Positions 1 to 6,215 of a stretch of 12,567 nt of DNA are shown piece after piece. Source of the DNA: Pseudomonadota bacterium (GTDB lineage Bacteria; Pseudomonadota; Alphaproteobacteria; Rhizobiales; Xanthobacteraceae); contig CAUJKG010000349.1 of NCBI GenBank assembly GCA_963205465.1, positions 1-12,567 on the forward strand, written 5' to 3'. The notes beneath the pieces are model-generated. The model was not told the DNA's origin and made no database searches. It saw only the letters and a program-made list of their open reading frames with translations. Made by a program: the position numbers and the translations under genes. The stretch's first letter is position 1, and each line of letters begins with the position of its first letter.

Positions 1-10
1 CTAGAGCGCT

Positions 11-283
11 TTATCGAGTTGCATAAGCATTACTAAATAGCATTCGATGATCTCTGTGCCCACTAATCATCGCTGCATCAGGAGCTATCAGACCTTTCTC
101 AAAGAACCGGCTAATTGCTTCATGTCTAAGGCTGTGGAAGCGAAGATCTATTATTTTTGCTCTTCTTAACAATCTCCTTAAAGCAAGTTTCAGAGAGTTG
201 GCGGTGATAGGAAAGATAAAATCTCGGTCATTCCTTAGTAAGGGGCGCAATAGTGCAATTGTTCCTTTAGTCGCTGGTATTTC
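11..283 (-). pseudogene. Degenerate C-terminal fragment of a tyrosine recombinase
   Basis: This is the catalytic C-terminal part of a phage-type tyrosine recombinase. The open part (from a TTG at 248-250) encodes 79 residues with the HxLRH box (His39, Arg42), the SGH box (His65) and a tyrosine (Tyr76) in an N-A-Y-A-T-R context where the nucleophile is expected. The same frame can be read upstream to about 283 as E-I-P-A-T-K-G-T-I, matching the lysine-bearing beta-hairpin of the complete integrase at 2798-3796, and is then closed by a TGA at 284-286. It has several residues fewer than the intact relative between the I-P and F-P motifs, and the protein ends right after Tyr-Ala-Thr-Arg. The N-terminal arm-binding and core-binding domains and the first catalytic Arg are missing, so it should be inactive. 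I read it as a relic of an earlier integration event related to the neighbouring integrase. Confidence 0.75.
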
Positions 284-335
284 TCACCCATAGGTCGGAA
301 TCGCAGAAGCAATTGCAGGAAATGGAGAGAGCAAA

Positions 336-581
336 ATGATAGTTGCTTATATATGGATACTTGTCCTCGTCAGAGTACCGGGGATCGAAATACCGCAGAG
401 CACAGATCGTCCATGGGAGTTAACTGAAAGTTGTGTTGTTTTCGAGCGAGAAGAGGACTGCGAAAAAATACGTTACAAATACTATCGAGACAGACCGGAA
501 ACGGCTCTATCAAATCCACGAAAGAAGTATGCCTGCAAAAAGATAATCTTCGGCGTTCCAAAATATACCCCACGCAAGTAG
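336..581 (+). CDS. Small putative membrane-anchored or exported protein
   Basis: An 81-residue protein of unknown function. The first dozen residues after Met (I-V-A-Y-I-W-I-L-V-L-V) are strongly hydrophobic and could act as an uncleaved anchor or a short signal sequence. The rest is polar and basic with three cysteines (Cys33, Cys42, Cys67), an arrangement that recalls short periplasmic proteins with D-C-E-K and Y-A-C-K motifs found in alphaproteobacteria. That resemblance is from memory. The start is supported by a purine-rich Shine-Dalgarno (GGAGAG) about seven bases before ATG. It lies in the AT-rich accessory part, between an integrase relic and the HNH-RecQ gene, which runs towards it from the other strand. 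It is probably island cargo; no partner is evident. An overlapping frame on the opposite strand (370-573) has no such support. Reality of the gene is likely but not certain. Confidence 0.5.
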   Translation: MIVAYIWILVLVRVPGIEIPQSTDRPWELTESCVVFEREEDCEKIRYKYYRDRPETALSNPRKKYACKKIIFGVPKYTPRK

Positions 582-826
582 TCGAAAACTAACCTTCGAT
601 CTGGTTCACGATTTCTAATCGGTTATTTAGTTTAGAGGTTTTCAGTGCCTGTTGACTGCGACGAAGCGAACACGGGGAGTTGATACAATTGCAGAGCAGA
701 GCACACACTACTCCGAAATTAGGTGGCAAAACGCTACTAAGCCGCTTTCAAATTATTGATTTTAAAACACGCTTCGTCCCAGAAAGTTCTGATGCCTCGT
801 TGCAGTTAAATCGCTAGAACGACAAT
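582..826. other. Non-coding AT-rich gap
   Basis: About 245 bases between the stop of the 81-aa gene and the convergent stop of the HNH-RecQ gene. I see no convincing ORF, RNA or strong hairpin. Terminators of both converging genes may lie here but none is clear. Confidence 0.4.
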
Positions 827-2488
827 CTATTTTGCTTCTTCGAGTACGGTGCCGACATAAGCCCGGAAGCCATGCTTCTTTAGAAATTCGCGGCCGCAAT
901 AGTCGCAGCAGAAGTGTACCGGGGAAACTTTTTCCTTGGTGCCGAATACCCAATCAAGAATGATCTTCGCGAGAGTCCGCTTGGGGGTAACGAAGCTGTC
1001 CCCGAAGTAGCTGCGTATGGCTTCGCGAAAGCAGTTATCCGCCTTGAGCATCGCGGCAACCTGATCGATCTGGCGGTGGCGCTGGGCACGCATCTGCACC
1101 TTATCGCGTTCGTCGAGGCTTGCGTTTTGGACGGTCTTATCCGCCATGAACTTAAGACGGCCAATGTCGCTACTCTTGTCTTCGTCATGGAAGATGACCG
1201 ACACGGACGATTTGCGATCCCGTCCGGCACGGCCGAATTCCTGCAACAAGTCCTCGACCGATGCCGATTGTTGCCAATGGATGACGAGCCGGACGTTAGG
1301 GATGTCCATGCCCATACCGAACGCATTAGTGCAGATAATGTGATCCACTACGGGCAAGCTCTCGCCCTGGAATCGCTTTTGCAATTCCTGCCGCTTAAAT
1401 GGCGTACCGAATCGGGAGTGGTAAAACGGGATGTCTAGACCCAGCCCAGCGAGCTTGCCTTTAAGTTCCTCGCCAGCCTTTGTCGATGGAACGAAGATCA
1501 TCACCTTCTGTCCTTGTACCTGAGGAATGCGAAGCAACGCTGCGATCTCCTCAGGTCGTCTCTCGACAGGACAGCGTCGGCGCAAGAGCACGATATTCGG
1601 TCGATCTACGTCTCGCACAAAGACGGTAGCATCCGGAATGCCGAGCGACGCAAGGATGCGACCTTGCATCTCTCTGCCAGCGGTAGCGGTGAAGGCCAAG
1701 ATTGGAGGGGAGACAAGGTCTGCCCGCACCTGAGCGAGCTTCCCATACTCGGGGCGGAAGTCGTTGCCCCACTGATCGACGCAATGTGCCTCGTCGACCA
1801 CGAGGAAGGACGGTGAGGATTGGGAGAGGCCGTCGCGCTCTTCCTTGCTACGGACGAAGAACCGTTCCGGTGCCACGTAAAGGAGCTTGAACGCCGCCTG
1901 CGCTAGCATGGAGTAGCGGGTTTCCTTCTCCTCCTTGGAGAGATCGCTGTTAATGAAGGTGGCCGGAATCTTCTTCCGTAAAAGAGCCGAAACTTGATCG
2001 ATCATAAGGGTCTTCAAGGGCGAAACCACCACGGACACACTGTCGCGCAGTAGTGCAGGAAGCTGGAAGCAAAGCGTTTTGCCGGAGCCTGTGGGGCTTA
2101 CGACGAGGATGGATTTTCCTGACAGCGCCGCGAGAACGATCGGCAGTTGGCCTTGGCGGAAGCGATCTACGCCGAACAGTCGCAGTGCCGGACCGAAAGT
2201 CTCGGTATGCTCGACGACGATACCTTCATGATCGAGCCACCTTGCAAGGCGAACCGCCCACCTTTCCAGGACACGCCGTGCCAGACCTCCTTGGAGCGTA
2301 GGATGGTGAGCAGCATGGCAGCCGTCGCAGAGAGTAACGAGGTTGGAAAGCTTGTCAGTGCCGCCCATTGAACGCGGCAGAAGGTGGTGAATGTCCGCTT
2401 CAGCGGAGCGTAATTCCACATCGCAGGATACGCACCGGAAATTATCCCGCTGTAAGACCTTCTGCCGTACGGCCTGCCACTGCAACAC
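827..2488 (-). CDS. HNH endonuclease - RecQ-type DNA helicase fusion
   Basis: A 553-residue two-domain protein. Residues about 5-62 form an HNH nuclease: Cys19-x2-Cys22, the catalytic pair His34-His35, Asn49 and Cys54-x2-Cys57-His58. A linker leads to a RecQ superfamily-2 helicase from about residue 97: the F-R-x-G-Q motif near 110-114, Walker A S-P-T-G-S-G-K-T (131-138), DEAH box (232-235) followed by C-V-D-Q-W-G, T-A-T (267-269), A-F-G-M-G-M-D (389-395) and the motif VI arginine box Q-E-F-G-R-A-G-R-D (416-424). A zinc subdomain follows with Cys486, Cys527, Cys528 and Cys531. No HRDC domain is seen, so the core is complete but short. By family knowledge it should unwind DNA 3'-5' using ATP; the HNH part should cut DNA. 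The start taken is GTG at 2488 with only a weak Shine-Dalgarno. It stands alone on its strand in an island beside an integrase. Defence or element-processing function is inference. Confidence 0.88.
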   Translation of the reverse strand: MLQWQAVRQKVLQRDNFRCVSCDVELRSAEADIHHLLPRSMGGTDKLSNLVTLCDGCHAAHHPTLQGGLARRVLERWAVRLARWLDHEGIVVEHTETFGPALRLFGVDRFRQGQLPIVLAALSGKSILVVSPTGSGKTLCFQLPALLRDSVSVVVSPLKTLMIDQVSALLRKKIPATFINSDLSKEEKETRYSMLAQAAFKLLYVAPERFFVRSKEERDGLSQSSPSFLVVDEAHCVDQWGNDFRPEYGKLAQVRADLVSPPILAFTATAGREMQGRILASLGIPDATVFVRDVDRPNIVLLRRRCPVERRPEEIAALLRIPQVQGQKVMIFVPSTKAGEELKGKLAGLGLDIPFYHSRFGTPFKRQELQKRFQGESLPVVDHIICTNAFGMGMDIPNVRLVIHWQQSASVEDLLQEFGRAGRDRKSSVSVIFHDEDKSSDIGRLKFMADKTVQNASLDERDKVQMRAQRHRQIDQVAAMLKADNCFREAIRSYFGDSFVTPKRTLAKIILDWVFGTKEKVSPVHFCCDYCGREFLKKHGFRAYVGTVLEEAK

Positions 2489-2559
2489 CTCGTTCAGCGT
2501 CCATCCCTCACGGCTTCCACCAATGCAAAGAAGTGCATCTTCTCAGAAGATACAAGGTA

Positions 2560-2748
2560 TTGTTCGTTCAGAATGAAAGATTCCTTCATTGGAAACATCA
2601 GAATGTTGCGCCGGTCCTGAATTCTGACACCTTTTCAGTAGCCGAATGGAAGAGCGGCATTATTGAGCCTATTAAGCCGGGAGGTGACCTATTTCCTTAT
2701 GATATCGAGATTATTGACGGGAAAGAGAGCGTGGCGCGATCGCCGTGA
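2560..2748 (+). CDS. Doubtful small ORF, possible gene remnant
   Basis: The stretch between the HNH-RecQ gene and the integrase (2489-2797, about 309 bases) holds one frame with protein-like composition. Read from a TTG at 2560 it gives 62 residues, with a tail rich in E-W, I-I-E-P, Y-D-I-E-I-I-D-G type segments, ending at a TGA at 2746-2748. The frame stays open further upstream, but there it is antisense to the HNH domain and looks like a shadow. No good Shine-Dalgarno precedes the TTG and I recognise no family. It could be the 3' end of a gene truncated by insertion of the HNH-RecQ cargo, or chance. The rest of the stretch contains the 5' region of the HNH-RecQ gene and an inverted repeat at 2764-2795. 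Confidence 0.2.
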   Translation: MFVQNERFLHWKHQNVAPVLNSDTFSVAEWKSGIIEPIKPGGDLFPYDIEIIDGKESVARSP

Positions 2749-2763
2749 CACTAGTTCTAAGTC

Positions 2764-2795
2764 TTGAAGATTGCTCGTCAAACTGTGATCTTCAA
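2764..2795. terminator. Inverted repeat just past the integrase stop, possible terminator
   Basis: A perfect 8-bp inverted repeat (TTGAAGAT at 2764-2771, ATCTTCAA at 2788-2795, 16-base loop) lies directly after the integrase stop codon (TAA, 2798-2800 on the minus strand) and about 15 bases after the doubtful + strand ORF. It could form a hairpin in either transcript. Neither side has a clear T-run, so intrinsic termination is uncertain; it may instead be a protein-binding site. Confidence 0.3.
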
Positions 2796-2797
2796 AG

Positions 2798-3796
2798 TTA
2801 AATTAATTGATTGGCTGATAGCAATTTTCTCTGAATTTCCTCTCGGGCGGCATGTGAATAGCGCGCCAACGTGCGTAGATTTTGGTGACCACTGATCAGA
2901 CATACTTCGGGAGCCGTGAGGCCCAGTTCGAAATATCGGCTGATTGCCTCGTGTCTCAGATCATGGAAATGAAAATCTATTATTCCAGTTCGTCGCTTTA
3001 GACGCTCCCACGACAATCTGAAAGCATTTGCTGAAATTGGAAATACGCGCCCCTCTGAGCAGTGCAATTTTTCAAGTACCGCTAGAGCGCTTTCGCTGAG
3101 GGGAATTGTGCGTCCTAAGCCAGTTTTTGATGTTGGAATAACAAGCTCTGATCTTTCTCTGTCAAAGTGTTTGGCTTCGATGTTTAGGATTTCGCCTCGG
3201 CGCATTCCCGTCGCTAACGCAAATCGAATGATAGGAACGATGTACGGATTTCGACATTTCTGAGCTTCTAGCAGCAGCCGCTCTAGCTCTCCGGGTCGTA
3301 GTCGCCTTTCTCGCTTCGTATCGATAGCCTTGAAGTTCAAAGCAGATACCGGGTTCTGAGTGATAGGTAGCCCCCATTCAGTACGAGCAACCTCGAATAG
3401 ATGCCTGATAGTCGATAGGGAGCGCTTCAGAGAGGCGGGTTTTATCTTTCTGAGTCTTTCGTCCCGGTATGCAGCAAAATTGGCTGTACGAAGCTCTGAA
3501 AGCTTCTTGGAGCATATTGGGTAGCGAAGAAACGCTCGCAGTTCGATACGCTCAATCTCGTGGCGTTTCTTCCGGGGTGTAACAGTGTCCATGTAACGGC
3601 GAACCAAATCACCGAGTGTAAAGCGACTGAGGATGCGCGGATCGGAGGGTAGAAGAGTGCGGTCTAGGTCAAGCTCCTTGGAGCGGGCCCATCTCTCAGC
3701 GTCTATGCGGTGGAGGAAGGAACGAGAGAGCGGTGAATGGCCACTACGGCGTACCTGTACCTGCCATCGGTTGCCTCTCTTACGGAATGTAGCCAA
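2798..3796 (-). CDS. Tyrosine recombinase (site-specific integrase), tRNA-Thr island
   Basis: A complete 332-residue phage-type integrase. The N-terminus (about 1-50, starting with A-T-F-R-K-R-G-N-R-W-Q-V) is an arm-binding-like beta domain, residues about 58-150 a SAM-like core-binding domain, and about 165-320 the catalytic domain. All catalytic residues are visible: Arg199 (in A-T-G-M-R-R-G-E), Lys224 (T-S-K-T), His278 and Arg281 (H-D-L-R-H), His304 (S-G-H) and Tyr313 (A-R-Y-S-H-A). The TTG start at 3794-3796 is chosen because an AGAGG Shine-Dalgarno lies six bases upstream and the N-terminus begins as expected. It cuts and joins attachment sites by a 3'-phosphotyrosine intermediate. The gene begins about 145 bp from the 3' end of tRNA-Thr and points away from it, so that tRNA 3' end is the likely integration target. 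Codon use is more AT-rich than in the core genes, consistent with transfer. Confidence 0.93.
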   Translation of the reverse strand: MATFRKRGNRWQVQVRRSGHSPLSRSFLHRIDAERWARSKELDLDRTLLPSDPRILSRFTLGDLVRRYMDTVTPRKKRHEIERIELRAFLRYPICSKKLSELRTANFAAYRDERLRKIKPASLKRSLSTIRHLFEVARTEWGLPITQNPVSALNFKAIDTKRERRLRPGELERLLLEAQKCRNPYIVPIIRFALATGMRRGEILNIEAKHFDRERSELVIPTSKTGLGRTIPLSESALAVLEKLHCSEGRVFPISANAFRLSWERLKRRTGIIDFHFHDLRHEAISRYFELGLTAPEVCLISGHQNLRTLARYSHAAREEIQRKLLSANQLI

Positions 3797-3810
3797 GGAC
3801 TGCCTCTCGC

Positions 3811-3828
3811 TGTGACACAGTTGTGACA
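3811..3828. repeat. Pair of TGTGACA direct repeats before the integrase
   Basis: Two copies of TGTGACA (3811-3817 and 3822-3828, 11 bp apart, about one helical turn) lie just upstream of the integrase start, between the gene and tRNA-Thr. Such placement suits arm-type integrase sites or an autoregulatory operator. With only two short copies this is tentative. Confidence 0.25.
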
Positions 3829-3941
3829 GCAGAGACGGACTGACCGAGAGGGATGCGCCTTAAGCTCACCCCCTACCTACATCCTACCCATAACTAGTAA
3901 CGTTTCTAAGGGGATAGCCAGATGGTAGAGTGGTTGGACGC

Positions 3942-4016
<75 letters not shown>

Positions 4017-4130
4017 GAACCGTCAAATCGCGGGGGGCCGAACCTCGCCGCGCGGGCAGGGTTTGCCATAGGGGTCCGATCCTAGCAAGCAAAGCTTGAA
4101 AGGCGCGGGAGGCCGCGATACCGCACAGAA

Positions 4131-4301
4131 ATGAACAAAAAGCTGACCCCCGCAGAGGCCGAGAAGGCGGCCCGGCTCGCTGCCGCGCTCCGGGAGAACC
4201 TCAAGCGCCGCAAGGCGCAGGCCCGGGCGCGAGCCGAAAAGCCTGAAAACGCGACGGAAAGCCTCGATCCAGTGGAACCGGGCCCCGGCGAGGAGGGCTG
4301 A
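4131..4301 (+). CDS. Small conserved protein upstream of murA
   Basis: A 56-residue protein starting M-N-K-K-L-T-P-A-E-A and continuing with an Arg/Lys/Ala-rich stretch (L-R-E-N-L-K-R-R-K-A-Q-A-R-A-R) and an acidic, proline-rich tail. The N-terminal two thirds should be a single amphipathic, highly basic helix, so a nucleic-acid or ribosome contact is conceivable, but no function is known to me. From memory, short proteins with a very similar L-R-x-N-L-x-R-R-K-A-Q core lie in front of murA in Hyphomicrobiales, which is the main support for the gene being real. It starts at ATG 4131 and ends at TGA 4299-4301, 100 bp before murA, and probably belongs to the same transcript. No strong Shine-Dalgarno is visible (a purine-rich CAGAA precedes ATG). 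There is no signal peptide or cysteine. Confidence 0.72.
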   Translation: MNKKLTPAEAEKAARLAAALRENLKRRKAQARARAEKPENATESLDPVEPGPGEEG

Positions 4302-4401
4302 CCGGCTTCCCGCGCGGTCCCGCCGCCATTGTTTCGGCGAGTCCCGTCGGCTAGGAACGTCAGATCACGTAGGAATCGGCGCTGCGCCGAAGGAGTAGCA
4401 A

Positions 4402-5691
4402 TTGGACCGCATCCGGATCCAAGGCGGCCGCGCCCTGAACGGCACGATCCCCATTTCCGGCGCGAAGAATGCCGCGCTGCCCTTGATGATCGCGAGCCTG
4501 CTCACCGAGGAGAAGCTCATCCTCGATAATGTGCCGCGTCTCGCCGACGTCGGCCTCCTGCAATACATCCTCGGCAATCACGGCGTGGACATCATGGTCT
4601 CCGGCAAGCGGGCCGGTGACGAGGAACACGCCGGCCAGACCTTCGAGCTCTGCGCGAAGAATATCGTCGACACCACCGCGCCGTATCATCTGGTCTCGAA
4701 GATGCGCGCGAGCTTCTGGGTGATCGGGCCGCTCTTGGCGCGCATGGGACAGGCGAAGGTGTCGCTGCCCGGCGGCTGCGCGATCGGCACACGTCCGGTC
4801 GAGTTCCATCTCGACGCGCTGCGCGCGCTCGGCGCCGAAATCGAGATCGAAGAAGGCTATGTCATCACGCAGGCAAAAGGCGGCTTGCGCGGTGCGAAGA
4901 TTTCCTTCCCGAAGGTTTCGGTGGGGGCCACACATACGGCGCTGCTCGCGGCCTCGCTCGCGCGCGGCGAAACACTGATCGAGAACGCGGCCTGCGAGCC
5001 CGAAGTGCTTGACGTCGCCAATTGTTTGATCGCGATGGGCGCGAACATCGAAGGCGCTGGCACGCCGACGATCCGCATTCAGGGCGCGCAGAAATTGCAC
5101 GGCGCGCGGCATTCGGTGTTGCCCGATCGGATCGAGACCGGCACTTACGCCATGGCGGTGGCGATGACCGGCGGCGACGTGATGCTGGCGGGAGCGCGCG
5201 AAGATTTGCTCACCGCAGCACTCGACGTACTGCGCAAGACCGGCACCAAGATCGCGGTCACGAACGAGGGCCTGCGCGTCTCCCGCAATGGCGCGGGGAT
5301 TGCGCCGGTGGACGTGACCACCGAGCCGTTCCCGGGTTTTCCCACCGACCTGCAGGCGCAGTTCATGGCGCTCATGACGCGGGCCAAGGGTACCTCGCGC
5401 ATTCGCGAGACCATCTTCGAAAACCGCTTCATGCACGTGCAGGAACTCGCGCGGCTCGGCGCGAAGATTTCGCTCGATGGCGATGTCGCGACCGTCGAAG
5501 GCGTCGAGCGTCTCAAGGGTGCGCCGGTGATGGCGACCGATCTGCGCGCCTCGGTCTCCCTCGTGATCGGGGGACTTGCGGCCGAAGGTGAAACCACCGT
5601 CCACCGCGTCTATCACCTGGACCGCGGCTTCGAGCGGCTGGAGCAGAAACTGGTCCGCTGCGGCGCCTTGATCGAGCGCGTCTCGGGCTGA
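4402..5691 (+). CDS. murA: UDP-N-acetylglucosamine 1-carboxyvinyltransferase
   Basis: The first committed enzyme of peptidoglycan synthesis: it transfers enolpyruvate from PEP to UDP-GlcNAc in the cytoplasm and is the fosfomycin target. At 429 residues it has the usual length. The substrate-binding G-A-K-N-A-A-L-P motif (Lys22, Asn23), the catalytic cysteine loop P-G-G-C-A-I-G (Cys126; the fosfomycin-sensitive Cys form), F-P-T-D-L-Q-A-Q-F with the catalytic Asp, and the late L-R-A-S segment are all intact. The start is TTG at 4402, supported by an AAGGAG Shine-Dalgarno at about the ideal distance and by the family's usual beginning D-R-I-R-I-Q-G. It follows the 56-aa gene and precedes the DUF2948 gene by 76 bp, an interval that contains a GC-rich hairpin. 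Nothing is unusual in the protein. Confidence 0.98.
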   Translation: MDRIRIQGGRALNGTIPISGAKNAALPLMIASLLTEEKLILDNVPRLADVGLLQYILGNHGVDIMVSGKRAGDEEHAGQTFELCAKNIVDTTAPYHLVSKMRASFWVIGPLLARMGQAKVSLPGGCAIGTRPVEFHLDALRALGAEIEIEEGYVITQAKGGLRGAKISFPKVSVGATHTALLAASLARGETLIENAACEPEVLDVANCLIAMGANIEGAGTPTIRIQGAQKLHGARHSVLPDRIETGTYAMAVAMTGGDVMLAGAREDLLTAALDVLRKTGTKIAVTNEGLRVSRNGAGIAPVDVTTEPFPGFPTDLQAQFMALMTRAKGTSRIRETIFENRFMHVQELARLGAKISLDGDVATVEGVERLKGAPVMATDLRASVSLVIGGLAAEGETTVHRVYHLDRGFERLEQKLVRCGALIERVSG

Positions 5692-5722
5692 TCGGGTTAT
5701 AGTCGTTTTCTTGCGTGAAATG

Positions 5723-5747
5723 TCCCGCGGCTGGTATCTCCGCGGGA
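5723..5747. other. GC-rich hairpin between murA and DUF2948 gene
   Basis: A perfect 8-bp inverted repeat, TCCCGCGG (5723-5730) and CCGCGGGA (5740-5747), with a 9-base loop, lies between the murA stop and the preferred DUF2948 start. No T-run follows, so it is not a typical intrinsic terminator. It may stabilise or divide the transcript, or be a partial attenuator. It argues against the upstream start codons at 5711 and 5720, which would put it inside the coding region. Confidence 0.45.
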
Positions 5748-5767
5748 ACGACAAGGCGAACAACGCG

Positions 5768-6205
5768 ATGCCCGGCGACAATGCACTCTTGAAACTGGTG
5801 GCGATGGAGAGCGAAGACCTCGCCATCATCTCCGCACATCTGCAGGATGCCGTCGCCCGGGTGGGCGAAATGGCCTATCTGCCGGCGGAAAAGCGCTTCG
5901 CCATGGTCGTGAACCGCTTCGACTGGATTGCCGCGAGCGAGCAGGAAAAAGCCGTGCGCCGCCGCGCCGGCCTGCATTTCGAGCGCGTGCTCGCCGCGCG
6001 CACCCGCAATCTCGACCTGAAAGACGAGAAGGCGGTGGTGAATCTTCTCGCCGTGGAATTCGCCGGGCGGGATGCGCCGTCGGGCACCATCACGCTTTAT
6101 TTTTCGGGCGATGCCGCCGTGCAGCTCGAGGTAGAGTGCATCGAAATGGCCATGCGCGATCTCGGCCCCGAATGGGCGGCGAAGCAGCGCCCGCAACACG
6201 ACTGA
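5768..6205 (+). CDS. DUF2948 family protein
   Basis: A 145-residue cytoplasmic protein of unknown function belonging to the DUF2948 family, which from memory is restricted to alphaproteobacteria and usually sits between murA and hisD. Family hallmarks visible are L-L-K-L-V-A-M-E-S-E-D-L-A-I-I-S-A-H-L-Q-D-A-V near the N-terminus, Y-L-P-A-E-K-R-F and N-R-F-D-W at about residues 37-53, and a C-terminal strand pattern that ends with R-D-L-G-P-E-W. There is no signal peptide or membrane segment. I chose ATG 5768 rather than the in-frame TTG 5711 or ATG 5720, because family members start a few residues before L-L-K-L and a strong hairpin occupies 5723-5747. hisD starts 10 bp after the stop, so the two are probably co-transcribed. 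No catalytic motif can be proposed. Confidence 0.9.
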   Translation: MPGDNALLKLVAMESEDLAIISAHLQDAVARVGEMAYLPAEKRFAMVVNRFDWIAASEQEKAVRRRAGLHFERVLAARTRNLDLKDEKAVVNLLAVEFAGRDAPSGTITLYFSGDAAVQLEVECIEMAMRDLGPEWAAKQRPQHD

Positions 6206-6215
6206 AAGCCGCCTC

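Noticed and set aside
370..573. A 67-codon minus-strand open frame opposite the 81-aa gene.
   Set aside because: It lacks a Shine-Dalgarno and protein-like features; the plus-strand gene has both.
914..1438. A 174-codon plus-strand open frame within the HNH-RecQ gene.
   Set aside because: It is antisense to conserved helicase motifs and has no independent support.
1..3093. A 12-bp exact repeat CTAGAGCGCTTT at 1-12 and 3082-3093, possibly an attachment-site repeat.
   Set aside because: A 12-bp match is expected by chance in a window this size, and the second copy lies inside the intact integrase coding sequence.
1..3940. Search for a second copy of the tRNA-Thr 3' end that would mark the other end of the island.
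   Set aside because: None was seen by eye; the distal boundary is presumably left of the window.
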